DNA of 64,000 nucleotides from Pontiella desulfatans (GCF_900890425.1 NZ_CAAHFG010000003.1:124001-188000); one strand, 5' to 3'; numbered from the stretch's first letter, positions 25,867-35,940 are shown. Notes: generated by a model not told the origin, from the letters alone. Made by a program: numbers and translations.

Positions 25867-27115
25867 ACGAATAAAGCTTCCGCACTTCGTCGGCGATGAT
25901 TTTCACCCCCTCGTGGACAACGGCGTCGTCCTGGGCGTAGGTGACCCGGATGCACTCGTGCTTGTGCTGCCAATATTCGTGCTCCAGCCCCGGGAAGAAA
26001 TAGTTTCCGGGGACGATCAGCGTCTTGCGCCGTTTGAGCCGTTCGTAGAGTTCCTTGCTGGTGCAGGGCAGTTCCGGGAACCACAGCCATAGGAAGAGGG
26101 CGCCCTCCGGTTTGTGGATGCGGCACGGCAGATCCCCCAGCTCCTCGCGGAACCACTCCAGCGTCTGGAGCGCCTTACGCCTGTAGAACGGTTGAACGAT
26201 CTCTTTGCTGATCTGCATGATCTCGCCACTACGCACCATTTCGAAGGCCAGCTTGGAGCCGAGTCCTCCGGGGGCGAGGTGCATCACGCCGTTGATCTCG
26301 CCAATGGCTGTGGCAATCTCTTCGCGGGCAATCACGATGCCCGTGCGCAGGTTGGGCAGGCCGAGTTTCGAGAGGCTCATGGTTAAAACGGTATTGGGGC
26401 TCCAAATGGGTTTGGCTTCCGTGTAGATAATGTTGGGAAACGGCGTGCCGTAGGCGCCGTCGATGATCAGCGGAATACCTTTTTCCCCGGCAATCGCATC
26501 CAGTTCCAGAATCTCCGCATTCGTCAGCACGTTGCCCGTCGGGTTGGTGGGGCGCGACACGCAGATGGCACCCACATCGTCGCCAACGTCGAGCGAGTCG
26601 AAATCGATATGGTATTTGAACAGCCCATCATCCAGCAGCTCGATGCTCGGGTGGCGCGCAATGAAAAAACCATCGGTCAATCCCGCGTCGGCATAGCCGA
26701 TGTATTCCGGCGTCAGCGGGAACATGATTTTCTTTTTCGACCCGTCCGGCATCTCGCCGGCAAACATATTGAAAAGATAGAACAGGCCGCTCTGGGCCCC
26801 ATTGGTCAGGGCAATGTTTTTTGCCGTGATGTCCCAACCGAAGGTCTCGCGCAGCAGCGCGGCCAGCGCCTCGATGAACGCCTCGTTCCCGCGGGTGCCG
26901 TCGTAGTTGCCGATCATCGCTTCAAAGCCGCGCGGCTCGGCGAGGATTTGCTCCATGCGGTTGCGGAAGTGGAGCTGCACTTCCGGAATATGCGCCGGGT
27001 TCCCGCCGCCGAGCATCAGCATGTCGCCCTTTGCCATGGCCGAGCCAAGGTCGTCCATCAGCTCCGTAATGCCCGCCTTGCGCGTAAACTTTTCACCAAA
27101 CTTCGAGAGATTCAT
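25865..27115 (-). CDS. avtA: Valine-pyruvate aminotransferase
   Basis: Transfers the amino group between valine and pyruvate (alanine), PLP-dependent. The 416-residue sequence follows E. coli AvtA closely in length and motifs: FGEKFTR, MLGGGNPAHIPE, NYDGTRG, ICVSRPTNPTGNV, the PLP lysine in SLSKLGLPNLR, and HKPEGALFLWLWF. It belongs to fold type I. A link with the distant ilvC is thematic only. Confidence 0.93.
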   Translation of the reverse strand: MNLSKFGEKFTRKAGITELMDDLGSAMAKGDMLMLGGGNPAHIPEVQLHFRNRMEQILAEPRGFEAMIGNYDGTRGNEAFIEALAALLRETFGWDITAKNIALTNGAQSGLFYLFNMFAGEMPDGSKKKIMFPLTPEYIGYADAGLTDGFFIARHPSIELLDDGLFKYHIDFDSLDVGDDVGAICVSRPTNPTGNVLTNAEILELDAIAGEKGIPLIIDGAYGTPFPNIIYTEAKPIWSPNTVLTMSLSKLGLPNLRTGIVIAREEIATAIGEINGVMHLAPGGLGSKLAFEMVRSGEIMQISKEIVQPFYRRKALQTLEWFREELGDLPCRIHKPEGALFLWLWFPELPCTSKELYERLKRRKTLIVPGNYFFPGLEHEYWQHKHECIRVTYAQDDAVVHEGVKIIADEVRKLYS

Positions 27116-27118
27116 GGC

Positions 27119-27160
27119 TAATAAATAACCACGGAATACACGGAATACACGGAAAAAGAA
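27119..27160. repeat. Short GGAATACAC tandem repeat
   Basis: The words ACGGAATAC and ACACGGAATACACGG recur in tandem just upstream of avtA. It resembles the AACCAC-type dispersed repeats found elsewhere in the window but is shorter. Confidence 0.35.
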
Positions 27161-27210
27161 AATGTATGTACTCCCTCCTTTAAGAACCCTCCAGCTGCGC
27201 TGGTGGATTG

Positions 27211-28212
27211 CTAAACCTTTGCAACCACCACCGCGCGCTTGGGGGCGGGGTAGCCTTCAACGGTCTGGGCGGGATCGGATGGGTCGAGATAGTCGGGGAG
27301 CGATTCGAAGGTCATCCAGTCGGTGGCTCGTTGCTCTTCGAGCGAGGTGGTGTTGACATCGACCGTGCAAATGTCTTTGAGCCCGCAGCGCTTCATCCAG
27401 AGTTCGAGCGTTGGGACGGAAGGAATGAACCAGACGTTACGCATCTTGGCGTAGCGGCCATGCGGGATCAGCGAATAGCCCTCCGGGCCGTCCGCCACCA
27501 GCGTCTCGATCACGAGCTCGCCACCGGGCTTTAAAAAGGATTTCAGCTGCTCGATATGCTCAACCGGCGATTTGCGGTGATAGAGCACGCCCATCGAAAA
27601 GACGGTGTCGAACGCGCCGGGCGTTTCGGGCACATCCTCGATACCGAGCGGCAGCACCCAGGCCCGCGGATCGCCGAGGAAATGCTTCATCGCAAAAAAC
27701 TGGCAAATGAACAGGGGGGAGGGATCGACTCCAACGACGAGCTTGGCACCTTCGCCGGCCATGCGCCAGCAGTGGTAGCCGTTGCCGCAGCCGACATCCA
27801 GGATCGTCCGGCCTTCGAGAGGCTGAAGGTGCGGCCGGACGCGGTCCCACTTCCAGTCCGAGCGCCATTCGGTGTCGATATGGACACCGTGAACGTGGTA
27901 CGGCCCTTTGCGCCACGGGTGAAACTGCTTGAGCAGGTCTTCCAGGCCATCGATCGGTTTCCCGTCCACGCGCACTTCGTTGCGGAGTTCGATCGTAGGC
28001 GCAACGCCCTCGTCGCGTTGCGTGTGCGGGGAAAGCGACGAGGTCGTCGCTTCTACATCGGGAAGCTTGGCCAGGGCCTCCTCCCATTCGGGCAGCTTGC
28101 CGTGGCGCTCGTAGCGCAGGCCATGGGCAATACGCTCGGGCAGCAACCCGATCCACGGTTCGAGGTCGGTGCCTTTCAGCATTTTATAGAATGGGGTGTA
28201 GTCGATTTTCAT
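27211..28212 (-). CDS. cmoB: tRNA U34 carboxymethyltransferase
   Basis: Uses carboxy-S-adenosylmethionine to make 5-carboxymethoxyuridine at position 34 of tRNAs. The 333-residue protein from ATG 28212 has DTEWRSDWKWDR, the SAM-type motif ILDVGCGNGYHCWRM, GVDPS and GVLYHRKSP, all CmoB hallmarks. It sits next to cmoA, its substrate-making partner, on the same strand. Confidence 0.93.
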   Translation of the reverse strand: MKIDYTPFYKMLKGTDLEPWIGLLPERIAHGLRYERHGKLPEWEEALAKLPDVEATTSSLSPHTQRDEGVAPTIELRNEVRVDGKPIDGLEDLLKQFHPWRKGPYHVHGVHIDTEWRSDWKWDRVRPHLQPLEGRTILDVGCGNGYHCWRMAGEGAKLVVGVDPSPLFICQFFAMKHFLGDPRAWVLPLGIEDVPETPGAFDTVFSMGVLYHRKSPVEHIEQLKSFLKPGGELVIETLVADGPEGYSLIPHGRYAKMRNVWFIPSVPTLELWMKRCGLKDICTVDVNTTSLEEQRATDWMTFESLPDYLDPSDPAQTVEGYPAPKRAVVVAKV

Positions 28213-28227
28213 ATGGAGACGGATTTT

Positions 28228-28305
28228 AACCACAAAGACACGAAGGGCACAAAGGTTAGGCACAAACGGATGATGCTTCTTTGAGTTCTTCGTGTCTTGG
28301 TGGTT
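28228..28305. repeat. AACCAC-type dispersed palindrome between cmoA and cmoB
   Basis: AACCACAAAGACACGAAG is mirrored by CTTCGTGTCTTGGTGGTT at the other end of the gap. Similar elements lie at 50960 and 57221. It could fold into a large imperfect hairpin and affect cmoB expression from upstream cmoA. Confidence 0.6.
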
Positions 28306-28311
28306 CTATTC

Positions 28312-29037
28312 TTATTTGACGGCGAGCATGGACATGAAGTTGAAGCACTGGAACCAGACATCGACCGAGGTGAAGCCGGCGGAGAGCAGGCGGTCGCGGT
28401 GGCTCGGGATGGTTTCGGGAACGAGCACGTTTTCGAGCGCGGAGCGCTTTTGGCTGATCTCGAGGTCGGAATAGCCGTGCGCGCGCTTGAAATCGTGGTG
28501 GATATCGAACAGCAGGCCATTGAGATGATCATCCTCGAAAACCACCTTTTCAGAGAGGATCAATACGCCACCCGGCCGCATGCCGTCGCAGATCCGTTGC
28601 AGCAAAGGAGCCCGTTCCTTAGGGGGGATAAACTGGAGTGTAAAGTTGAGCACCACGACGGAGGCATTGCTGATTTCCGTTGTAAGTATATCCCCTTCAA
28701 CGACACGCACACTTGCGCAAGTGTGCTTGCGCCCCACCGCCGTCCGGCAACGCTCAACCATCGCCGCCGAGTTGTCGACCGCAATAATACGGCAGTTTTC
28801 GGCCTTCAACCCGCGTGCCATCGAGAGGGTCGCCGCGCCGAGCGAACAGCCGAGGTCGTAGAGGGTGCTGCCGGGCTGGGCATAGTGCTGCGTCAGCGTT
28901 TCGATCATGGTGATGATGGAGCGGTAGCCCGGCACCGAGCGCTCGATCATATCGGTGAAAACGTCCGCTACCTGCGCGTCGAAGCTGAAATCGGCAATCT
29001 TCGCCATCGATTCATTATAGATTTGGTCTTTGCTCAT
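28312..29037 (-). CDS. cmoA: Carboxy-S-adenosylmethionine synthase
   Basis: Makes carboxy-SAM from SAM and prephenate for CmoB. The 241-residue protein from ATG 29037 has the class I methyltransferase fold with YDLGCSLGAATLSM, IAVDNSAAMVERC, VVLNFTLQFIPP and SEKVVFED, as in CmoA. It begins the cmoA-cmoB pair. No strong ribosome site precedes the ATG. Confidence 0.93.
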   Translation of the reverse strand: MSKDQIYNESMAKIADFSFDAQVADVFTDMIERSVPGYRSIITMIETLTQHYAQPGSTLYDLGCSLGAATLSMARGLKAENCRIIAVDNSAAMVERCRTAVGRKHTCASVRVVEGDILTTEISNASVVVLNFTLQFIPPKERAPLLQRICDGMRPGGVLILSEKVVFEDDHLNGLLFDIHHDFKRAHGYSDLEISQKRSALENVLVPETIPSHRDRLLSAGFTSVDVWFQCFNFMSMLAVK

Positions 29038-29132
29038 AGCGGGGGAAACTAGCACACCTGCTCCGCAAACTTCCAGCACTTGGAAGGAATCATGCTAGTA
29101 AAATATACTATTTTATGGAAGGCTCCCGCTTT

Positions 29133-30260
29133 ATGGAAAAGAACAAGAAGGCTTGGGTTGTGGTTGTTGCTGCGTTGGCCTTGGCAAGGCTGGCTTCGGC
29201 CATCGCCGTGGCGAATTATACCGTTGCGGAAAGCGCCCCGACAAACGTTGGGTATTCCCTGGATTGGGATGGCGTCCACAACTACCGCTCCTCCTCGTCC
29301 GTTGCCATCGACCACTATTGGCTGCTCACGGCCGCCCACGTTGCGGCGCATCCGGGGAGTCCCGTCAACCTGACCATTGGCGGCGAACTCTACACGGAAC
29401 AGGAGCGGATATACCCCCCGGACCAGGCCGATCTGGCGTTGGTTCGCTACGACAAGCCTTTCCCCTTCTACTATCCCCTTCATGAGGGCGAAATCTACCA
29501 GGAAACGGGATCGGGGCGGAACAAGACGAAGGTCTACGATGAGCTGTTGATGGTGGGCTATGGAACGACAGGCATTGTTGAGCAAACCTCCTTCACAAAC
29601 TCAGGTGGAGGAAAGGGAACCAGGCGCTGGGGAACCAACCGGGGGGTGGATGAAGCCGGGGTTGTCGTCGCGATCGGTGTTCCCTATGCGTATGCGACGA
29701 CCACCTGTTTCCGGGCGACCTTCAATACCAATGACACCTTGTACGAAGCGGGTTGCAATACCGGCGATTCGGGAAGCCCTGTGTTTATAGAAGCCGATGG
29801 TGTCTGGAAGGTGACAGGGATCACGCTCTACCGCCCGTCCGATAGCGACAACCGGTTCGCCATGGTGCATGACTACGTGGATTGGATCAAATCGGTCATC
29901 ACCGACTACGATACCGACATGGACGGCCTGCCGGACCATTGGGAAACGACGCATGGCGAGATGGATGCGGAGGACGATCCGGACGGGGACGGCTTCTCGA
30001 ACTATGAGGAGTGGCTGGCCGATACCGACCCAAACCTCGGCACCTCGTTCCTCGGAATCATGGAATACACCAATGGGACGAGCCTGGTGTTTTCCAGTTC
30101 CACGAACCGTTCCTACCTGCTTGAGCATAGCTCCAGCCTAAGCCATGGAGCCTGGACGGCCAGCGGCGGTTGGTTCGGGGCAACGTCGACGCAAACCGTT
30201 CAGACGGTTTCGACTACGGAAAGCAACCGGTTTTTCCGCGTCCGCGCCACGCTGCGCTGA
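29133..30260 (+). CDS. Secreted trypsin-like protease with calcium repeats
   Basis: 375 residues from ATG 29133, which has a GGAAGG ribosome site; an ATG at 29115 is the alternative. After a signal peptide comes an S1 protease domain with His69 (TAAHV), Asp100 (ADLALV) and Ser213 (TGDSGSPVF). A thrombospondin type-3 calcium repeat follows (DTDMDGLPDHWE, DDPDGDGFSNYEE). The end is a beta-rich module finishing RFFRVRATLR. The same final module ends the giant protein at 37414, which suggests a common secretion or anchoring signal. Confidence 0.8.
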   Translation: MEKNKKAWVVVVAALALARLASAIAVANYTVAESAPTNVGYSLDWDGVHNYRSSSSVAIDHYWLLTAAHVAAHPGSPVNLTIGGELYTEQERIYPPDQADLALVRYDKPFPFYYPLHEGEIYQETGSGRNKTKVYDELLMVGYGTTGIVEQTSFTNSGGGKGTRRWGTNRGVDEAGVVVAIGVPYAYATTTCFRATFNTNDTLYEAGCNTGDSGSPVFIEADGVWKVTGITLYRPSDSDNRFAMVHDYVDWIKSVITDYDTDMDGLPDHWETTHGEMDAEDDPDGDGFSNYEEWLADTDPNLGTSFLGIMEYTNGTSLVFSSSTNRSYLLEHSSSLSHGAWTASGGWFGATSTQTVQTVSTTESNRFFRVRATLR

Positions 30261-30352
30261 TTTGATTTCCCGTAAATTAAAACAGACATTTTAAATATTT
30301 CTTTACAATATACTGGCCAGCTAGCGGTTTTGTTGTTTTCCACGGAGATTCA

Positions 30353-31621
30353 ATGAAGAAGAGATTGATTGCACTGATCCTTGTGTCGGCCGGCTTTGCA
30401 TCCGCGCAGACGAACGCGTTCCTCAGCTGGGAACAATGCCTCGAAAAAACCAAGGCCTACAACCCCGACCTGGTTTCGGCGCGCGCCGCCGTGCGCGAGT
30501 TGGAGTTTGGCGTGTCCTCGGCCAGCTCGGGCTTCCTTCCGCAAATCAGCGCCCGCGCCGGCATCGACTATGGCGAGGCCGAGACGGACTCCGGGGTGAA
30601 AGAAAACAAGAGCGCCAGCGGGCGCTTGACCCTGAGCCAGGATTTGTTCAGCGGCGGCGGGAACATCGCCGGCCGCCGGCGCGCGCTCGCCCAACTGGAG
30701 ATCGGCAACCAGCAATACCGCAAAACCCTTTCGGACGTGGAGTTGCGGACCCGGCTGGCCTACATCGATGTGCTCTATGCGCAGGACTTGGTCGAGCTGA
30801 CGAAAAAGATCGAGGAGCGCCGCCACAACAACGTTCGCCTGATCCAGCTGCGGTTCGACGGGGGCCGCGAAAACGCCGGCTCATTGGCGCGCAGCAAGGC
30901 GCAGCTTTCCCAGGCGGGCTACGAAGTGCGCGAGGCCGAGCGTTCGCTCACCTATGCCCTGCGCAACCTCGCCGCCGCCATGGGGATCATGGAACCTGCC
31001 CCCGGCGCCGAAGGCGACCTCCGGGCGGATGCCCCCGAGGCGCTGGCCGATCTGGAGCCGCTGATGAAGCAGACCCCGAACTACAGCATTGCCACAACCC
31101 AGATCGAAGCCGCCAAACAGGGGATGAAGGTGACCCGCAGCGGCCGGTTCCCATCGGTCAGCTTCGATGCCTCCGCCGGACTCAGCAGCGGAACCTACGA
31201 TGTCTACAAGGGCTCTTGGAACGTCGGGCTCAGCGCCTCCATGCCGCTCTATACCGGCAACCGCCTCAACAGCCAGGTGGCCGCCGCCAAGGAAAACATC
31301 ATCCAATCGGAAATGGATCTGATGGATACGGCCAACACGCTCATGGCCACCCTGCAACAGCGGTGGAACGGCTATGCCGACGCCATCGAAAGCGAGGCCG
31401 TCCAGCAGGAGCTGTTCGATGCCGAGCAGCTGCGCGCCGAAATCTCGACGGCCAAATACAAGCAGGGTTTGCTCTCCTACGAGGACTGGGATCTCATCGA
31501 AAGCAATTTGATTAGCCAGGGCAAAACGCACCTCCAGCGCCGCCGGTCATCCGAGATCCAGCAGGCGCAGTGGAAGAATGCACTGGGGTGGAGCGAGTGG
31601 TATACAGAACAAGGCGAATGA
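30353..31621 (+). CDS. TolC-family outer-membrane efflux protein
   Basis: 422 residues with a signal peptide (KKRLIALILVSAGFASAQ) and two outer-membrane-efflux-protein repeats of long helices (SLTYALRNLAAAMG and the second half from about 215). It forms the outer-membrane channel of a tripartite exporter. The macA- and macB-like genes follow directly. A CGGAG ribosome site precedes the ATG. The upstream gap of 92 bases has a possible minus-10 TATACT near 30309. Confidence 0.88.
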   Translation: MKKRLIALILVSAGFASAQTNAFLSWEQCLEKTKAYNPDLVSARAAVRELEFGVSSASSGFLPQISARAGIDYGEAETDSGVKENKSASGRLTLSQDLFSGGGNIAGRRRALAQLEIGNQQYRKTLSDVELRTRLAYIDVLYAQDLVELTKKIEERRHNNVRLIQLRFDGGRENAGSLARSKAQLSQAGYEVREAERSLTYALRNLAAAMGIMEPAPGAEGDLRADAPEALADLEPLMKQTPNYSIATTQIEAAKQGMKVTRSGRFPSVSFDASAGLSSGTYDVYKGSWNVGLSASMPLYTGNRLNSQVAAAKENIIQSEMDLMDTANTLMATLQQRWNGYADAIESEAVQQELFDAEQLRAEISTAKYKQGLLSYEDWDLIESNLISQGKTHLQRRRSSEIQQAQWKNALGWSEWYTEQGE

Positions 31622-31622
31622 T

Positions 31623-32858
31623 ATGAAAAAATCGATTAAATGGATAGTGGTGATTTTGGTGCTGGCCGCAGTCGGCTTCTATTGGTTCAAGTCCAAAACA
31701 AAAAAGGCGGAAGCGTCGAAACCCACCTACGACCGCGCCAAGGTGGAGCTGCGCGACCTGCGCACAACGGTGGAATCGACCGGCGAGGTGGAGCCGCGCA
31801 ACCGGTTGGACGTCAAGCCGCCCATCGCCGGGCGCCTGGAGGAATTGCTCGTCGATGAAGGCGACAAGGTGACCAAGGGCCAGATCCTCGGCTGGGTCAG
31901 CTCGACCGAGCGCGCCACCTTGCTCGACGCCGCACTCGCCACCAGCAAGGAGGAACTCGAATATTGGCAGGACCTCTATAAACCCTCGCCGCTCGTCTCC
32001 CCGCTGAAGGGAACCATCATTGCGCGCAACTTCGAGCCGGGGCAGTCCATCAGCGCCAACGATGCCGTCGTTGTGATCGCCGACGACCTGATCGTGGTGG
32101 CCAACCTCGATGAAACCGACATCGGGCAGGTGAAGAACGAGCAGGGCGTGGGCGTTACGCTCGAAGCCTATCCCGAGCGCGAGTTCGAAGGCGAAGTTGA
32201 AAAGATCGCCTACGACGCCAAGACCATCAGCAACGTCACCATGTACGAAGTGGATGTGCGGCCCTCCCGTGTGCCGCCCTACATGCGCAGCGGCATGACG
32301 GCCAACCTCGAATTCGTCATCGAGGAAAAGGAAGGCGCTCTCGTCGTTCCCGCCTCCGCCGTTCAGCAGCGCAGTGGCGGCAAGAAGACCGAAGATGGAG
32401 GAAGTGCTCCCGCAGCCGCATCCGGGGGCAACGGTGGAGGTGGCGGAGGCCGCCCCGACATGTCGAACATGTCCGAAGAACAAAAGAAGCAGTTTTTCAC
32501 CCAGCGCATGAAGGAGCGCGGCATGTCCGATGCCGAGATCAAGGAGCGTCTCGCCCAGATGGCTGCGGGCGGCGGGCGTCCCGGCGGCCGGGGAGGTAAA
32601 AGCAGCAAGGGCGGTAGCAACATGGTTTCGTATGTGCTGGTCGATTCCGGCAACCCCGACCAGCCGAATGAACTCGTTGTGAAGACCGGCATGACCGACG
32701 GCATCTACACCGAAATCCTCGAAGGCCTTGAAGAGGGCGATGAAGTGCTCATCCGCAAGATCAGCCTGGGGTCTGCCAAGTCCGGCGGATCCTCCAACCC
32801 CTTCCTGCCCTCCATGGGCGGGCGTAGCGGTGGTGGTGGTGGCGGAGGTCGCCGCTAA
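31623..32858 (+). CDS. macA: MacA-like periplasmic adaptor
   Basis: 411 residues from ATG 31623, which overlaps the end of the tolC-like gene. It has an N-terminal membrane anchor (IVVILVLAAVGFYWF), a lipoyl/barrel-sandwich hybrid domain (VESTGEVEPRNRLDVKPPIA), helical hairpin and beta-barrel domains. A Gly/Ser-rich low-complexity stretch of about 60 residues (GGGRPGGRGGKSSKGG) is inserted near the C-terminus, which is unusual for MacA. It connects MacB to the TolC channel. Confidence 0.85.
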   Translation: MKKSIKWIVVILVLAAVGFYWFKSKTKKAEASKPTYDRAKVELRDLRTTVESTGEVEPRNRLDVKPPIAGRLEELLVDEGDKVTKGQILGWVSSTERATLLDAALATSKEELEYWQDLYKPSPLVSPLKGTIIARNFEPGQSISANDAVVVIADDLIVVANLDETDIGQVKNEQGVGVTLEAYPEREFEGEVEKIAYDAKTISNVTMYEVDVRPSRVPPYMRSGMTANLEFVIEEKEGALVVPASAVQQRSGGKKTEDGGSAPAAASGGNGGGGGGRPDMSNMSEEQKKQFFTQRMKERGMSDAEIKERLAQMAAGGGRPGGRGGKSSKGGSNMVSYVLVDSGNPDQPNELVVKTGMTDGIYTEILEGLEEGDEVLIRKISLGSAKSGGSSNPFLPSMGGRSGGGGGGGRR

Positions 32859-34816
32859 TGATCAAGATCGAAAATCTGCGGAAGACCTACCAGATGGGCT
32901 CGGTCGAGGTGCGTGCGCTCGACGGGGTCTCACTCACGGTCGAGCAGGGCGAATATGTCGCCATCATCGGCGCGTCCGGTTCCGGAAAATCGACCCTGAT
33001 GCATATTCTCGGCCTGTTGGATGTGCCCGACGCCGGCACCTTTGAGATCGATGGAACCGATGTCACCAAATTTTCCGAGAACGAGCTGGCGGCCTTCCGC
33101 AACCGGATCATGGGCTTCGTCTTCCAGCAGTTCAACCTGCTCAAGCGCACCAGTGCCCTCGAAAACGTCGGCCTGCCCCTGATCTATGCCCGCAACGGCA
33201 AAAAATCCGATGCCGCCAACAAGATGCTCGATCTCGTCGGGCTCGGCGACCGCATCAGCCACCATCCCAACGAACTCTCCGGCGGCCAGCAGCAGCGCGT
33301 CGCCATTGCCCGTGCGCTGGTCAACAACCCCTCCATCATCTTCGCCGACGAACCCACCGGCAACCTCGACTCCAAGAGCGCCAAGGAAATCATGGAGGTC
33401 ATGAGCGAGCTGCACGCGCAGGGCCTCACCATCATCCTCGTCACGCACGATGCCAACGTGGCCAACCATGCCCAGCGCATCATCGAAATCAAGGATGGCA
33501 AGATCCTCGCCGACTTCCAGAACCCCGATTCGCCCGAAGTGCCGCGCGTTGGCAAGGTCGAGCAAACCAAGGAAGCGCACGCCGGTTTCGGGCATACGTT
33601 GCTTGAAGGCATCACCCTGGTGAAACAATCGATCCGCTCGCTCGCCGCCAACAAGGTGCGCACGGCGCTCTCCGCGCTTGGCATCATGATCGGCGTCGCC
33701 GCCGTCATCGCCACCGTGGCGGTCGGCAACGGCGCCAAGGCCGCCGTGGAGGAATCGATGAGCCGCCTCGGCTCCAACCTGCTGATGCTCTATCCGCAGC
33801 GCCGCTCGCGCGGCGGGGTGAGCCAGGGCCAGGGCGGGAGCGACTCGCGGCTCACCACGGCCGATGTCAGTGCCATCCGCAAAGAGGTCGAGCATGTCAT
33901 CCGGATTAGCCCCACGTGCGATGGCAACGCCCAGCTGAAGGCCGGCAACCAAAACTGGAGCTGCCGGGTGCAGGGCGTCGATCCCGACTACGAAGCCATG
34001 CGTTCCTACGAACCGCAGCTCGGCCGCTTCTTCACCGACGAGGAAGTCCACAGCCGCGCCCGCGTTGCCGTGCTCGGTGTGACCCCGGTGCGGGAACTCT
34101 TCGGAACGGACAACCCAATCGGCAAGCAGGTCAAGATCAACCGCCAAACCTTCACCGTGATCGGCGTCCTGCCGGAAAAAGGCAGCAGCGGGTTCCGCGA
34201 CTACGACGACACCGCCTTCGTGCCTCTATCCACAGCCATGCGCAGGCTGTTCGGCAAACAATATCTCGACCGGGTGGAAATCCAGATCGACGAAGCCCAA
34301 AACATGGAACGCGCCCAGACCGATATCCTGGCGTTGGTTGCCCAGCGGCACCGCACCGGCACGGCCGCGAACCCCTTCGAAATCCGCAACCTCGCCGAAA
34401 TCCAGGACACCATGACCGAAACCAGCACCATCTTGTCGATGCTGCTCTCCAGCATCGCCTCGATCGCGCTGATCGTCGGCGGCATCGGCATCATGAACAT
34501 CATGCTGGTGTCGGTGACGGAGCGCACGCGCGAGATCGGCCTGCGCAAGGCGCTCGGCGCACGCGGGAGCGATATCATGTCGCAATTCCTCATCGAGGCG
34601 CTGGTCATCAGCTTCTTCGGGGGCTGCCTGGGCATTGCGCTGGGTTGGTGCGCGGGCTACCTCACGCAGCGCTTCACCCCCATGACGGTGCTCTTCACGC
34701 ACGAATCCATCTACATGGCCTTCGGCTTCTCCGCGCTCATCGGCGTCCTCTTCGGCATCTGGCCCGCCCGCAAGGCCGCCGTCCTAAACCCCATCGACGC
34801 CTTGAGGTACGAGTAG
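32858..34816 (+). CDS. macB: MacB-like ABC transporter, ATPase-permease fusion
   Basis: 652 residues; its ATG overlaps the macA stop (TAATG). The ATPase domain has Walker A GASGSGKST (38-46), signature LSGGQQQR and Walker B IIFADEPTG. The permease part has one membrane helix near 275, a large periplasmic domain and three C-terminal helices with the FtsX-type motif TREIGLRKALGA. With MacA and TolC it probably exports a lipoprotein-like, peptide or drug substrate. Confidence 0.92.
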   Translation: MIKIENLRKTYQMGSVEVRALDGVSLTVEQGEYVAIIGASGSGKSTLMHILGLLDVPDAGTFEIDGTDVTKFSENELAAFRNRIMGFVFQQFNLLKRTSALENVGLPLIYARNGKKSDAANKMLDLVGLGDRISHHPNELSGGQQQRVAIARALVNNPSIIFADEPTGNLDSKSAKEIMEVMSELHAQGLTIILVTHDANVANHAQRIIEIKDGKILADFQNPDSPEVPRVGKVEQTKEAHAGFGHTLLEGITLVKQSIRSLAANKVRTALSALGIMIGVAAVIATVAVGNGAKAAVEESMSRLGSNLLMLYPQRRSRGGVSQGQGGSDSRLTTADVSAIRKEVEHVIRISPTCDGNAQLKAGNQNWSCRVQGVDPDYEAMRSYEPQLGRFFTDEEVHSRARVAVLGVTPVRELFGTDNPIGKQVKINRQTFTVIGVLPEKGSSGFRDYDDTAFVPLSTAMRRLFGKQYLDRVEIQIDEAQNMERAQTDILALVAQRHRTGTAANPFEIRNLAEIQDTMTETSTILSMLLSSIASIALIVGGIGIMNIMLVSVTERTREIGLRKALGARGSDIMSQFLIEALVISFFGGCLGIALGWCAGYLTQRFTPMTVLFTHESIYMAFGFSALIGVLFGIWPARKAAVLNPIDALRYE

Positions 34817-34836
34817 TAAAGAGTTCCGGGAGGTTG

Positions 34837-35262
34837 TTAATAGCCTCCTTTGCTAATCCGTGTGGCAACAAAGCTTCCTGATCCGTCGGGGCCGCTATAG
34901 TTTCCTTTAATCGTTCCTCCACCATCATGCACCGTTCCGCTAATGCGGATCTCCTCGGATGTTCCGGCAAAAATCGTGCTGCTAAAGGAACTTCCGCTGA
35001 GCGTATATGTGCCCGTGTAGTGGCTGTAGCCATTATCATAAAGATATCGGGTCGTCCCGTCTTCATTGATGTACATGGACCCAATATAATCCCCGTCGGC
35101 ATCGACCTGGAAATAGCCGGCCAATTCCTGCATGGAAACTTCAGACCCTCCGCCGTCGCCGTCGTCTTCCGCCGTATCGTCTTTCCGATGCTTTTGCGAA
35201 CCGAGTAAGCGCGTGATGTGCTCGACGGTCTTTGGATCCGGGCTCTCCAGTGTCGAATTCAA
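34837..35262 (-). CDS. Small unrecognised acidic beta-rich protein
   Basis: 141 residues; family unknown. A TTG start with a GGGAG ribosome site is chosen. An acidic Gly/Asp stretch (EDDGDGGGSEV) precedes a beta-rich half with repeated Gly and Ser (YTGTYTLSGSSFSST) that may form a small beta-barrel. No signal peptide is visible. It converges with macB; a weak hairpin followed by TTT lies between them near 34829-34852. Confidence 0.5.
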   Translation of the reverse strand: MNSTLESPDPKTVEHITRLLGSQKHRKDDTAEDDGDGGGSEVSMQELAGYFQVDADGDYIGSMYINEDGTTRYLYDNGYSHYTGTYTLSGSSFSSTIFAGTSEEIRISGTVHDGGGTIKGNYSGPDGSGSFVATRISKGGY

Positions 35263-35346
35263 GGCTGCTCCCTTCCTTAAAAGACCATAGCGGGGATATA
35301 CGCCTTTCCTTCAGGTTTTCAAGAGCAAACAGGGTGTTCCGGCGGG

Positions 35347-35940
35347 CTATTTCACGAAGCCGGAGCGGTGGATTTCGAGGCAGAGGTTTTGGAGCATGCG
35401 ATCGGTGCATTCCTCGAGGGCGTCCTTGGACGGTTTGAAGGGGGCGAGGGGGGCGAGCAGCAACGCCTGCCGGTGGTTGACGCCATCCTTGAGCGAGATC
35501 TTGGTTTCCTTGCCGGTGAAGGTGTCCTTGACCACCGCCATCATGCGGAACTGGTCGGTCTCGGTGTAGGGGATGAGGAAGAGCGTCAGGGCGGACAGGG
35601 TTTGTTTTGCCGTGCTGGTCGTTTTATCGTCGATGATGGCGACGTAGAGTTGGAGATCGGTTGTTTTCAGGTCGTCGGAGACGAGCGAAAACATGCCGCT
35701 GTCTTCCAGATGGTCGATGCAGCGGTCCCGGAGGTAGGCCTGGTTTTCCTGGTCGAGCTTAGTCCACGGCTCGCCATTGACCTTGCCGCTGAAGGCCAGG
35801 TTGATATACACCGTTTTTTTGTTCCGGACGCTGGGATAGCCCGAAACGGGTTCGAGCCGGTTGGCTTGGAACGAGGTTGCGCATCCCGACACAAGGGCCA
35901 GGGCGAATATTGCCGAAAGTTTAATCATCCACTGTTTCAT
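35347..35940 (-). CDS. Lipoprotein of unknown function
   Basis: 197 residues with a lipoprotein signal and lipobox LVSGC (Cys20). The mature part is alpha/beta and ends without other recognisable motifs. It precedes a lipase gene on the same strand only after a 27-base gap downstream of that gene's stop, so the two may be co-transcribed. Confidence 0.65.
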   Translation of the reverse strand: MKQWMIKLSAIFALALVSGCATSFQANRLEPVSGYPSVRNKKTVYINLAFSGKVNGEPWTKLDQENQAYLRDRCIDHLEDSGMFSLVSDDLKTTDLQLYVAIIDDKTTSTAKQTLSALTLFLIPYTETDQFRMMAVVKDTFTGKETKISLKDGVNHRQALLLAPLAPFKPSKDALEECTDRMLQNLCLEIHRSGFVK